A stretch of DNA of 57,480 bases from Mitsuokella jalaludinii DSM 13811 (GTDB lineage Bacteria; Bacillota; Negativicutes; Selenomonadales; Selenomonadaceae), in NCBI RefSeq assembly GCF_000702905.1, contig NZ_JNKR01000015.1, forward strand, positions 1 to 57,480, written 5' to 3'. Positions 1 through 7,439 of the stretch are shown in pieces. The translations under genes and the position numbers were made by a program. The notes under the pieces are model-generated. The model did no database searches. It was given only the letters and a program-made list of their open reading frames with translations, and was not told the origin of the DNA. Every line of letters begins with the position of its first letter. The first letter of the stretch is position 1.

Positions 1-690
1 ATCTGCAATGCACGCCACGATACGGCCATGTTCGAGTTGCCGGATTCGACGGCAGGCCGTCGCGGCCGTCCACCAAAGTATGGTAAACGCTTGATGCTGG
101 ACGAGATTGCCAATGATCTCACGAATTACCTTTGCCGGATGGACAACTATTTTGTTGCTCACCGTCTGGTGAAAACGCGCATCTTTGGCGACCATACCGT
201 CCATGCCTATGTGACGTTGAGCAAGAGTGGCTCGTACCGTCTCTTTTTCAGCACAATAGATCCGATGGCGCTGCATATGAGCATTGCTTGGCAGGAGAAC
301 AAAGGACTCCGCAACACCAGTTCCAAGCATATGGCGATTTCCCCGCTCAAGCTCTACAAGCTCCGCTGGGGCATTGAGACGAACTACTACGAGCAGAAGA
401 TGTTCTGGGAGCTCGGCAGCTACAAAGTTCGCACAAGGACTGCGATTGAGCATCTGCTGAACCTGACGAATGCCGGACACGCTCTTATGAAGATCCTGCC
501 GTACGAGGACGAGCGGCTGAGTGCCTACCAGGACAAGAGCCCGCAAGAGCTGCGGCACGCACTGAGCCAGCAGATCCACAAGGAAGTATTTTTCGCCACT
601 TTGGTGTCCAAAGCCCAAAGTAGCATAAATTCAAGCACATTGCTCAGGGCCTTGCAAGCATTGGCTCGGGGCGATGAGCAAGCGGCTTAA
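1..690 (+). CDS. DDE transposase, C-terminal part (IS4/IS701-like)
   Basis: The frame is open from the first base, so the N-terminal part lies outside the window; about 229 residues are visible and the C-terminus is complete. Near the visible start are RHDTAMFELP and a GRPPKYG linker. Later comes the block LRWGIETNYYEQK, whose Glu (bases 376-378) is the likely third acidic residue of a DDE catalytic centre, followed by a helical tail. This layout is typical of IS4/IS701-type transposases, which cut and rejoin DNA ends. The family assignment below superfamily level is uncertain because the N-terminal half and both IS ends cannot be compared. A remnant of pglZ begins within about 30 bases of the stop codon, so the right end of the element must lie near 690-720. 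Confidence 0.8.
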   Translation: MCNARHDTAMFELPDSTAGRRGRPPKYGKRLMLDEIANDLTNYLCRMDNYFVAHRLVKTRIFGDHTVHAYVTLSKSGSYRLFFSTIDPMALHMSIAWQENKGLRNTSSKHMAISPLKLYKLRWGIETNYYEQKMFWELGSYKVRTRTAIEHLLNLTNAGHALMKILPYEDERLSAYQDKSPQELRHALSQQIHKEVFFATLVSKAQSSINSSTLLRALQALARGDEQAA

Positions 691-718
691 AAGCTGTAAA
701 CTGCTGTATTCTAATCAC

Positions 719-1923
719 GAGCCGCATCTTCGTCATCATCTCGGATGCCATGCGCTACGAGGTCGCCGCGACGCTCGCGCAGGAGCTCGAGCGCGACATC
801 CCGAGCGAGGTCCAGCTCACGAGAGCTACCAGTCCATGTTCCCGAGCATCACGAAGTTCGGCATGGCAGCGCTGCTGCCGCACAAGGAGCTGACAGTCGC
901 GCCAGCGGGAAGCGGCCTCGCCGTACTCGCCGACGGCCAGTCGACCGAGGCTCCGAACCGCGACGCTGTGCTCAAGGCCGCCAATCCGAAGAGCGTCGCC
1001 CTCAAGGCCACGGACATCATCGCCATGAAGCGCAGCGAGCGCTCTGCCAAGGTGCGCGGCATGGATGTCGTCTACATCTACCACGACACCATCAACGCAG
1101 CCAGCCACACGGACGACAAGAAGGTCTTCCCCGCCTGCGAAGAGGCCATCGCCGAGCTCAAGAACCTCGTGCGCATCATCGTCAACGAGTTCACCGGCAC
1201 GAGCATCCTGCTGACAGCCGACCACGGCTTCCTCTACACGATGAAGCCCCTCACCGAGGACAGCAAGGCAGGGAGCGGTCTGCAGAAGGACCAGGTCATC
1301 GAGCAGGCCCGCCGCTACGTCATCACCACACCGGACGCCGAGTCCGATCACCTGCTGCCCGTGAACTTCATGAAGGGCGCTGCGCCCTACAAGGCCTTCG
1401 CGCCACGCGAGCAGAGATCCGCCTGAAGATCAAGGGCAGCGGCCTGAACTTCGTCCACGGCGGCGCCAGCCTGCAGGAGATGGTCGTGCCCGTCATCGAC
1501 TTCAAGCACATCCGCTCCGACTCGGCCGCCTACAAGAAGCACGCCGAGCAATACGCCATGAAGCCCGCGAGCGTCCGACTGCTGAGCTCTGGCCACAAGG
1601 TCAGCAACATGAGCTTCAGCCTGAACTTCTACCAGGTCGAGGCCGTCGGCACAGGCTTCATCCCCGCGAACTTCGACGTCTACTTCACCGACGCCTACGG
1701 CAACGTCGTCAGCGACATCCAGAAAATCATCGCCGACAAGGTCAGCCAGGAAAATGCCGACCGCATCTTCCGCTGCACCTTCAACCTCAAGGCAGGCGAC
1801 TACAACCGCAATGCCGAGTACTTCCTCGTCATCCACAACACCGACAACGGCGAGATCGTGCAGAAAGTCTCCTTCCAGATTGACACCGTCTTCCAGAAGG
1901 ATGACTTCAACTTCATGGAGTGA
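719..1923 (+). pseudogene. pglZ: pglZ remnant (BREX phage-defence alkaline phosphatase-like protein), truncated and frameshifted
   Basis: About 400 C-terminal codons of a PglZ-domain protein are readable, but in three frames. Frame 3 from about 723 gives IFVIISDAMRYEVA, the PglZ metal-binding segment. Near 822 the frame moves to frame 2 (SYQSMFPSITKFGMAALLPH, then VYIYHDTINA and LLTADHGFLYT). Near 1410 it moves to frame 1 (IRLKIKGSG, FVHGGASLQEMVVPVI) and runs to the stop at 1923. The first shift fits a duplicated AG in GAGAGC at 821-826; the second fits loss of one base. The N-terminal half is missing, replaced by the insertion sequence ending near 690-720. In BREX systems PglZ works with PglX, BrxC and others to block phage replication; none of those is here, so this copy is almost certainly dead. 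Confidence 0.82.
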
Positions 1924-1940
1924 TTCTCTGCAAAAATCAA

Positions 1941-1976
1941 GGAGCCGCATGACAGCACGTCATGCGGCTCCTTTCT
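1941..1976 (+). terminator. Rho-independent terminator after the pglZ remnant
   Basis: A 13-bp perfect stem (1941-1953 with 1959-1971, beginning GGAGCCGCATGA) with a 5-nt loop is followed by a T-rich run CTTTCTT. It lies 18 bases after the pglZ stop and probably ended the original transcript. Confidence 0.85.
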
Positions 1977-1980
1977 TGCA

Positions 1981-2015
1981 CAAAAAGTCCCACCGGCCAA
2001 GGACCGGTGGGACTT
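1981..2015 (-). terminator. Rho-independent terminator of rplM-rpsI
   Basis: A 12-bp stem pairs AAGTCCCACCGG (1985-1996) with 2004-2015, with a 7-nt loop. Read on the minus strand it ends in a run of five T, 24 bases after the rpsI stop. It stands back to back with the plus-strand terminator at 1941-1976, so the two converging units are well insulated. Confidence 0.85.
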
Positions 2016-2038
2016 GTATGTTCGTGTAAAGCGAGTGA

Positions 2039-2431
2039 TTAACGCTTCGAGAACTGGGAAGCCTTGCGGGCTTTCTTGAGGCCATACTTGCGGCGCTCTT
2101 TCTCGCGCGGATCACGCGTAACGAAGCCAGCCTTCTTGAGGGCCGGACGGAGCTCTGCGTTCATTTCCATGAGCGCGCGGGTGATGCCGTGGCGGATTGC
2201 GCCAGCCTGGCCCGTGACGCCGCCACCAGCAACGTTTGCGATGACGTCGTACTTATCAACCGTCTCCGTGAGGTTCAGCGGCTGACGAACGATGAGTTCG
2301 AGAGTCTTGAGACCAAAATACTCTTCCATGTCGCGACCATTGATCGTGACTTTGCCCTCGCCTGGAACCAGACGAACACGGGCAACGGACGATTTTCTGC
2401 GGCCAGTGCCGTAGTAGATGACTTCTGCCAT
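2039..2431 (-). CDS. rpsI: 30S ribosomal protein S9
   Basis: This is the S9/uS9 protein of the small ribosomal subunit, 130 residues, the usual length. The start ([20 protein letters not shown]), the middle segment [15 protein letters not shown] and the basic C-terminus ending SQFSKR are diagnostic; the C-terminal tail reaches the P-site tRNA anticodon loop in known ribosomes. It follows rplM by 24 bases, the standard bacterial L13-S9 pair, and both share one promoter and one terminator. Confidence 0.98.
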   Translation of the reverse strand: MAEVIYYGTGRRKSSVARVRLVPGEGKVTINGRDMEEYFGLKTLELIVRQPLNLTETVDKYDVIANVAGGGVTGQAGAIRHGITRALMEMNAELRPALKKAGFVTRDPREKERRKYGLKKARKASQFSKR

Positions 2432-2455
2432 GTGTTATGTTCCTCCCTTTCCAGA

Positions 2456-2896
2456 TTAGCGGATGTTCAGCTCAAGCTTCTCCGGCTTCTGAGCTGCATG
2501 CGGATGCTCCGGGCCAGCGTAAACGCTGAGCTTGCGGTACATCTGAGCGCCGAGACGGTTCTTCGGCAGCATGCCCTTGATTGCATGCTCGAGAACGCGC
2601 TCCGGGAAGCGCTCCAGCATGTGGCCAGCCGTCGTGAACGTCGTGCCACCCTGGTAACCGGAATGACGGAAATACGTCTTATCCGTGAGTTTCTTACCCG
2701 TGAACTTTACTTTCTCTGCATTGATGACGATGACGTAATCACCCGTATCAACGTGCGGAGTAAAGGTCGGTTTATTTTTACCGCGAAGAACTTTTGCGAC
2801 TTCAGCTGCGAGGCGGCCGACAGTCTGGCCTTCAGCGTCTACAACGTACCATTTGCGCTCGATATTGGATGCATTTGCCATAAACGTTGTCTTCAT
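2456..2896 (-). CDS. rplM: 50S ribosomal protein L13
   Basis: L13/uL13 of the large subunit, 146 residues. Family blocks visible are [41 protein letters not shown], the H-S-G-Y-GG turn and GMLPKNRLG. The chosen ATG follows a G-rich ribosome site (GGGGG); an internal ATG five codons on ([11 protein letters not shown]) is possible but lacks its own site. It is the first gene of the rplM-rpsI operon. Confidence 0.98.
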   Translation of the reverse strand: MKTTFMANASNIERKWYVVDAEGQTVGRLAAEVAKVLRGKNKPTFTPHVDTGDYVIVINAEKVKFTGKKLTDKTYFRHSGYQGGTTFTTAGHMLERFPERVLEHAIKGMLPKNRLGAQMYRKLSVYAGPEHPHAAQKPEKLELNIR

Positions 2897-2943
2897 GCGA
2901 TTTCCCCCCTAGAGTTTTTTCAATGTCAATTATTCATGTAGTA

Positions 2944-2997
2944 TGATGTATCGAAACAGGCTTCCGGGGCTAATGGAAACGCTCGTCCATGACATCA
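2944..2997 (-). promoter_or_regulatory. Structured 5' leader of rplM (possible L13 autoregulatory element)
   Basis: The rplM transcript would begin near base 3000 and carry a leader of about 100 nt. In it UGAUGU (2997-2992) can pair with ACAUCA (2949-2944), enclosing an inner AUGG/CCAU stem (2990-2987 with 2976-2973) and a GC-rich single-stranded part. Leaders that bind L13 are known in Firmicutes. That this one does so is inference from position and foldability only. Confidence 0.45.
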
Positions 2998-3006
2998 CAT
3001 AGAATT

Positions 3007-3035
3007 ATTCTAAAGAAAAGTCCCGAGAAAGTCAA
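3007..3035 (-). promoter_or_regulatory. Promoter of rplM-rpsI
   Basis: On the minus strand TTGACT (-35, 3035-3030) and TAGAAT (-10, 3012-3007) are exactly 17 bases apart. It lies just after the cobC stop and starts a leader of about 100 nt before rplM, so the ribosomal genes do not depend on the cobalamin operon. Confidence 0.8.
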
Positions 3036-3059
3036 GGGATTTTTCACCAGAAAATAAAA

Positions 3060-3686
3060 TTAATCCACAGTCCCCTGTGCATACTTCAGATGTCCTGTGC
3101 CATTGAGCAGTTCGACTGTCGTGCCGTGCTCGGTGTACGTCACGATGTTGACGGCCGTGTTGAACTGGCGGATGGTCCAGACGTACTTGAGGTCCATGTG
3201 CAGGGCGGCCGTCAGGATGGTGCGCAGGATGGCGCCGTGCGCAAAGACGGCAACGGTCTGCTCAGGGTGGCAGGCCACGATCTTCTCGACGGCATCGAGC
3301 GCACGCTCGCGCAGCTTCGGGAAGCTCTCACCGTGCGGGATCTCGAGGACGTCGGGATGCTGGAAGAAATTATTGAGGGCATCGGGCCACTTGGCGACGA
3401 TTTCGTCGTACGTCAGGCCCTCCCAGTCGCCGAAGTTGAGCTCGCGCAGCTCGGGGCGCGGCTCGACTGTCAGGCCGAAGCGGTCGGCGACGCAGCGGGC
3501 CGTCATCATGGCGCGCACGAGGTCGCTCGAGTAGACGGCCTCCACCTTGTCCACGGGGAAGTGTGCCGCAAGCTTCTCAGCCTGCTCGATGCCGAGCGGC
3601 GAGAGTGCGATGTCCGTCTGGCCCTGGTAGCGGCCGAGCACATTCCACTCGGTCTGGCCATGGCGCACAAAAATGATCTTTGTCAT
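3060..3686 (-). CDS. cobC: Histidine phosphatase, probable alpha-ribazole phosphatase
   Basis: A member of the histidine (phosphoglycerate-mutase-like) phosphatase superfamily, 208 residues. The N-terminal RHGQTEWN block holds the catalytic His 9, followed by LSPLGIEQAEKLA, YSSDLVRAMMTA, ELNFGDWEGLT and the second His in FAHGAILRTIL. CobC removes the 5' phosphate of alpha-ribazole-phosphate or of cobalamin-5'-phosphate in nucleotide-loop assembly. The sequence alone would also allow a general phosphatase, but it is the last gene of the cobalamin operon, directly after cobD. The start MTKII is preferred over a longer frame because GGAGAG stands 6 bases upstream and the longer form would overlap cobD. 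Confidence 0.85.
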   Translation of the reverse strand: MTKIIFVRHGQTEWNVLGRYQGQTDIALSPLGIEQAEKLAAHFPVDKVEAVYSSDLVRAMMTARCVADRFGLTVEPRPELRELNFGDWEGLTYDEIVAKWPDALNNFFQHPDVLEIPHGESFPKLRERALDAVEKIVACHPEQTVAVFAHGAILRTILTAALHMDLKYVWTIRQFNTAVNIVTYTEHGTTVELLNGTGHLKYAQGTVD

Positions 3687-3727
3687 AGGAACTCTCCAAT
3701 CCATCCAGAATCTATCCAAAAATAAGG

Positions 3728-4816
3728 TCATGGGTCCATGCGGTCAAAATCCCGCCAGGCGGCGAGCAGTGCCTCGTTCTCTGCGCGCGTGCGCACGGCG
3801 AGGCGCAGGAAGCCCGGCGCTAGACCGGGGTAGTGCTGGCAGTCGCGCACGAGGATATGGCGCGCGCGCAGATACTTTACGAGCCGTTCTGCCCGCTCCG
3901 CGGGAGCAAGCTTCACGAGGATGAAGTTGACGCTCGGCGGGAAGACGGTGACACCGTGCAGAGCGGCCAGTGCCTGAGCCAGGCGCGCCTTCTCCCCTGC
4001 GATGAACGCGCGCGACTCTACCTGATAGGCCGTGTCGGCAAGCGCCGCCACGCCCGCGGCCTGCGCGAGCACGTTGACATTCCAGACGTCCTTGGCTGCC
4101 TCCATCCGCGCGAGCAGCGCGGGGCTGCCGATGGCGAAACCGAGGCGCAGGCCGGGGATTGCGAAGAACTTCGTTAAGGAGCGCACGAGAAAGAGATTTT
4201 CTAGACGCTCTTGGCGCACGGTAAAGCGCGCCTCATCCTCGCGGAAGTCGAGGAAGGACTCGTCGACGACGAGCTGTGTGCCGAGCGGCAGGAGCTCCCG
4301 CGCGAGGTCTGCAATGGCCTCGCGCTCCACGAGCGTGCCCGTCGGGTTGTTGGGGTTGCCGATCACGATGCAGTCGGCCTCGACGCGCCGCGCTTCCTCT
4401 GCCAGGAAGATGAGGTCCGGCTCGAAGCCCTCCCTCTCCTCGAGCGGGCTGTACGACACGGCAGCGCCCGCGGCATGCGCGGCCCGCTCGTACTCGCTGA
4501 AGGCGGGCACAGGCAAGAGGACACGCTTCGGCCGCGTGACGAAAGCGTAGAGGTAAAAGAGTTCCGCCGCGCCGTTGCCGAGGATAAAGTCGCCGGGAGC
4601 CCTGCCATAATAGGCAGAGAGGGCCGTCCGAAGCTCGCGCATCGCGGGGTCGGGATAGTGGATGACCCCGTCGAGATGCGCCGCGAGGGCCTCTTTCACG
4701 CGCGGCGAAAGGCCGAGCGGATTGATGTTGGCCGAAAAGTCAAGCCATGGCTCTCCATCTGCCGTCGGCTCATAGACATTGCCGCCGTGGACAAAGCGAA
4801 GTTCTTCCTGCATCAT
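3728..4816 (-). CDS. cobD: L-threonine-O-3-phosphate decarboxylase
   Basis: A PLP-dependent class I/II aminotransferase-fold enzyme, 362 residues, that makes (R)-1-amino-2-propanol phosphate, the linker between corrin ring and nucleotide loop. Visible are HGGNVYE and DFSANINPLG near the N-terminus, IGNPNNPTG (about residues 152-160), DESFLDF, and the PLP lysine K216 in SLTKFFAIPGLRLG. These are shared with histidinol-phosphate aminotransferase, but the N-terminal HGGN and the neighbours pduX and cbiB support CobD. It overlaps the end of pduX by a few bases, indicating translational coupling; together they make the aminopropanol arm from L-threonine. Confidence 0.92.
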   Translation of the reverse strand: MMQEELRFVHGGNVYEPTADGEPWLDFSANINPLGLSPRVKEALAAHLDGVIHYPDPAMRELRTALSAYYGRAPGDFILGNGAAELFYLYAFVTRPKRVLLPVPAFSEYERAAHAAGAAVSYSPLEEREGFEPDLIFLAEEARRVEADCIVIGNPNNPTGTLVEREAIADLARELLPLGTQLVVDESFLDFREDEARFTVRQERLENLFLVRSLTKFFAIPGLRLGFAIGSPALLARMEAAKDVWNVNVLAQAAGVAALADTAYQVESRAFIAGEKARLAQALAALHGVTVFPPSVNFILVKLAPAERAERLVKYLRARHILVRDCQHYPGLAPGFLRLAVRTRAENEALLAAWRDFDRMDP

Positions 4817-5700
4817 GCATCATCCTTTCTCATATATTCTATACCACCGCTGCGCATCAAAGAGATGCCGAGGCAGGTGAGCTCGGGAAACTGCCGGACA
4901 AGGTGTGCCGAGCGGCACTCGATCTGCCCGCGCGCCATCTGCGATGGCCAGATGACGCCGATGACCGTGCCGCTGTGCGCGGCCACGAGCCCCAGAGCAC
5001 CAATGTCCCTCGCCTGCTGCAACAGGGCTTCGAGGCAATGTTTTGGCAGTCGTGCCTGATTCCAGAGCGCACTCTGCGTCGCGGCCTCTGCCATGCGCCT
5101 CTCTCCCTCTGCCAAAGCTTCGAGCAAGTCCGTCCAGGGACGGCTGCCGCGCTCTCCCGCTATTGCAGCACAGGCATGGCAGTCGGCCGTGTCGACCGTG
5201 CCGCCCGTATCGAAGATGGTCAGGTACGGATGCGAGAGACGACGGTAAACGCGCTGCACGCGCCCCGTCACCTGATTGAGGCAGACGATGCCCGGGAGGA
5301 AGACGGCGTCCGTCGGCTCGACCTGCACGGCAAGGTGCAGGATGGCCTCGGGCGCGAGCGGCCGCCCGAGCGCAAGCGATGCGGCCGCGAGGACGGCGGC
5401 GATGTCGGCGCTCGACGAGGCCATGCCCTTGCCCCGCGGCAGCTCGGACGTGAGCTGCATGCCAAAGGGAAATTTCTCGATGCCCGCCTCGCGCAGGTAG
5501 AGCTGCAATGCGCACCGCGTCTTCTCACCGAGGCCGATGAGCCCCTGCAGGGAAGTTGCGGCCCTGACTGTCGTATAGCGCGCGATCGGGCAGGTCACGA
5601 GGAAAGGCTCGCCGCGATGCCAGCCCTGCAGCAGCTCACCGCAGGACCCCGGCACTCGCACTGTGACATCCAACACTTCCATCACGTCCATCGAATCCAT
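4813..5700 (-). CDS. pduX: L-threonine kinase (GHMP family), PduX-like
   Basis: A GHMP-superfamily small-molecule kinase, about 295 residues. Motif 1 is near the N-terminus (VRVPGSCGELLQG), the ATP-binding glycine/serine loop is ELPRGKGMASSSAD, and the C-terminal motif is GLVAAHSGTVIGV. PduX phosphorylates L-threonine, giving the substrate for CobD, whose gene follows with an overlap. The ATG at 5700 shares bases with the cobS stop (TGATG). A GTG one codon earlier and an ATG a few codons later are alternatives; no strong ribosome site separates them, consistent with coupling to cobS. Confidence 0.88.
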   Translation of the reverse strand: MDSMDVMEVLDVTVRVPGSCGELLQGWHRGEPFLVTCPIARYTTVRAATSLQGLIGLGEKTRCALQLYLREAGIEKFPFGMQLTSELPRGKGMASSSADIAAVLAAASLALGRPLAPEAILHLAVQVEPTDAVFLPGIVCLNQVTGRVQRVYRRLSHPYLTIFDTGGTVDTADCHACAAIAGERGSRPWTDLLEALAEGERRMAEAATQSALWNQARLPKHCLEALLQQARDIGALGLVAAHSGTVIGVIWPSQMARGQIECRSAHLVRQFPELTCLGISLMRSGGIEYMRKDDA

Positions 5701-6476
5701 CACATCCAGAGGAAGCAGCCCGCGCGGTCAAATGGGAGCACGGCGAAGAGGAACAGGACGAAGAGCACGAGCACCTCTGTCATGAGCTCGATGGCGCCGT
5801 AGACATCGCCCGTCAGGCCGCCGAGCTTCTTTTCCGCATAGCGGCCAAACAGGAAGGCAAAGAGCAGCCCGATAAGCAGGGCGGCGATGGCGGCAATACC
5901 CCACGGCGCGACAAAGACTAGCGAAGTCACGAGGCCGATGAGGACTGCCCTGCGGTCGGCCATCGCCGCAAAGGCCTGCCCCATGCCGCTCGGACGCGCG
6001 TACGGGAAGTGCGCGACGGCAAGAAGCATGGCCATGCGGCCGATGATGGGCATGATGAAGATGCCGATGAGCAAGACGGGCGCCGGCAGGTCGAGCAGCA
6101 GCGACCAATTGAGCAGCAGCAATCCGGCAAACGCGGCGACGCCAAATGAACCCGTGCGGCTGTCCTTCATGATCTCGAGCATGCGCTCGCGGCTGCGGCC
6201 CGAGAAGAGGCCGTCCACCGTGTCCATGAAGCCATCGGCGTGCAGGCCGCCTGTCAAGAGGAGCGGCAGCAAGACGAGGATGGCCTTGCCCGTGTAGGAC
6301 GGCAGGCCGAGGAAGGCCAGGCAGGCGAGTGCAGCCAGCAGGTAGAGCGCGCCGAGCACGACGCCGACGAGCGGGAAGAAGCGCGTGCTGCGGCCGAAAT
6401 CCTCCGCCGTCAGGTTCTCCTGCCGGACGAGATGGATGCGCGTGAGGAACTGAAGTGCAGTCAGAAAGCTTCGCAA
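5700..6476 (-). CDS. cobS: Adenosylcobinamide-GDP ribazoletransferase (cobalamin synthase)
   Basis: An integral membrane enzyme, 258 residues, that joins adenosylcobinamide-GDP to alpha-ribazole (or its phosphate) in the last steps of cobalamin synthesis. The family signature GGLHADGFMDTVDGLFSG is present near residues 76-93, preceded by FFPLVGVVLG, and most of the rest is hydrophobic helices. The start is a TTG with AAAGGAG seven bases upstream. It follows cbiB by 12 bases and touches the pduX start. cobT, which activates dimethylbenzimidazole, is not in the window. Confidence 0.93.
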   Translation of the reverse strand: MRSFLTALQFLTRIHLVRQENLTAEDFGRSTRFFPLVGVVLGALYLLAALACLAFLGLPSYTGKAILVLLPLLLTGGLHADGFMDTVDGLFSGRSRERMLEIMKDSRTGSFGVAAFAGLLLLNWSLLLDLPAPVLLIGIFIMPIIGRMAMLLAVAHFPYARPSGMGQAFAAMADRRAVLIGLVTSLVFVAPWGIAAIAALLIGLLFAFLFGRYAEKKLGGLTGDVYGAIELMTEVLVLFVLFLFAVLPFDRAGCFLWM

Positions 6477-6488
6477 TGTGATTCTCCT

Positions 6489-7439
6489 TTAATATCCCAT
6501 GCACTTCAAGAGCGCATAGGCAAAGATCAGAAAAAGGACGGTCGCCGTGTACATCATGCGGATGGCCTCCATGATGTGCTTGGGGGCCGTGCGCTCGATG
6601 GCCTCGCCCATGTAGGCGCGGAACGACTTCTTGCCGAAGTACGAGTTGATGCCGCCGAGCCGGATGTGCAGTGCACCGGCCACCGTCGCCTCCGCATAGC
6701 CGCCGTTCGGGCTCGGGTGCTTGGCGGCATCGCGGCGCATCATCTGCATGGCATTGCGGGAGTCGAAGCCCAAAAGCCAGGCTGAGATGATGAAGAGCAC
6801 CGCGGTGATGCGCGCGGGGATGTAGTTGAGCACATCGTCGAGCTTCGCCGCGGCCTTGCCAAAATAGAGATACTTCTCGTTCTTGTAGCCGATCATCGAA
6901 TCCATCGTGTTGGCCGCGCGATAGAGGAAGGCCAGCGGCACGCCGCCGATCACGAAGAAGAAGAGCGGCGCGATGACACCGTCGACCGTGTTCTCGGCGA
7001 TTGTCTCGACGGTCGCGCGCGCGACCTCCGACTCATCGAGCTCCTCTGTGTCGCGCCCGACAATCCAGCCGACGGCCTTGCGCGCCTTGTCGAGCTCATT
7101 CGTCAGGAGCAATGCGTAGATGCCGCGGCCGGCCTTCGCGAGGCTCTTGGGCGAGATCGTGAAGGCGAGCAGCAGAGCCTCGACGGCCATCGTGCCCCAC
7201 TCCCACGGAATGGCGTACGAGAGGTAGATGATGCCCGCCGCCACATCGTAGGTGATGAAGAGCACGAGCAGCACGAGGATGGCACCGCAGAGGAATTTCT
7301 TCTGGTCGCCGTCCGCCTCGCGGTAGTAGAGCCGCTCGAGGAAGGAGATGAGCTTGCCGATCAGCACGACGGGATGGAAGCGCGAGCGCGGATCGCCGAT
7401 GATCGTGTCGATGATAAAGGCAAAGATCGCAACGTTCAT
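6489..7439 (-). CDS. cbiB: Adenosylcobinamide-phosphate synthase
   Basis: A membrane protein, about 316 residues, that attaches aminopropanol (phosphate) to adenosylcobyric acid. Diagnostic segments are DTIIGDPRSRFHPVVLIGKLI near the N-terminus, RATVETIAENTVDGVIAPLFF in the middle, ANTMDSMIGYKNEKY and the DAAKHPSPNGGYAEA block. The ATG at 7439 overlaps the cbiP stop as ATGA and has GGGGGGAG upstream; a GTG two codons earlier is possible. It acts directly after CbiP and uses the product of CobD. Confidence 0.95.
   Translation of the reverse strand: MNVAIFAFIIDTIIGDPRSRFHPVVLIGKLISFLERLYYREADGDQKKFLCGAILVLLVLFITYDVAAGIIYLSYAIPWEWGTMAVEALLLAFTISPKSLAKAGRGIYALLLTNELDKARKAVGWIVGRDTEELDESEVARATVETIAENTVDGVIAPLFFFVIGGVPLAFLYRAANTMDSMIGYKNEKYLYFGKAAAKLDDVLNYIPARITAVLFIISAWLLGFDSRNAMQMMRRDAAKHPSPNGGYAEATVAGALHIRLGGINSYFGKKSFRAYMGEAIERTAPKHIMEAIRMMYTATVLFLIFAYALLKCMGY

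Noticed and set aside
3687-3731. Longer N-terminus for CobC
   Set aside because: It would overlap cobD and lacks a ribosome site; the RHG block starts just after the chosen Met.
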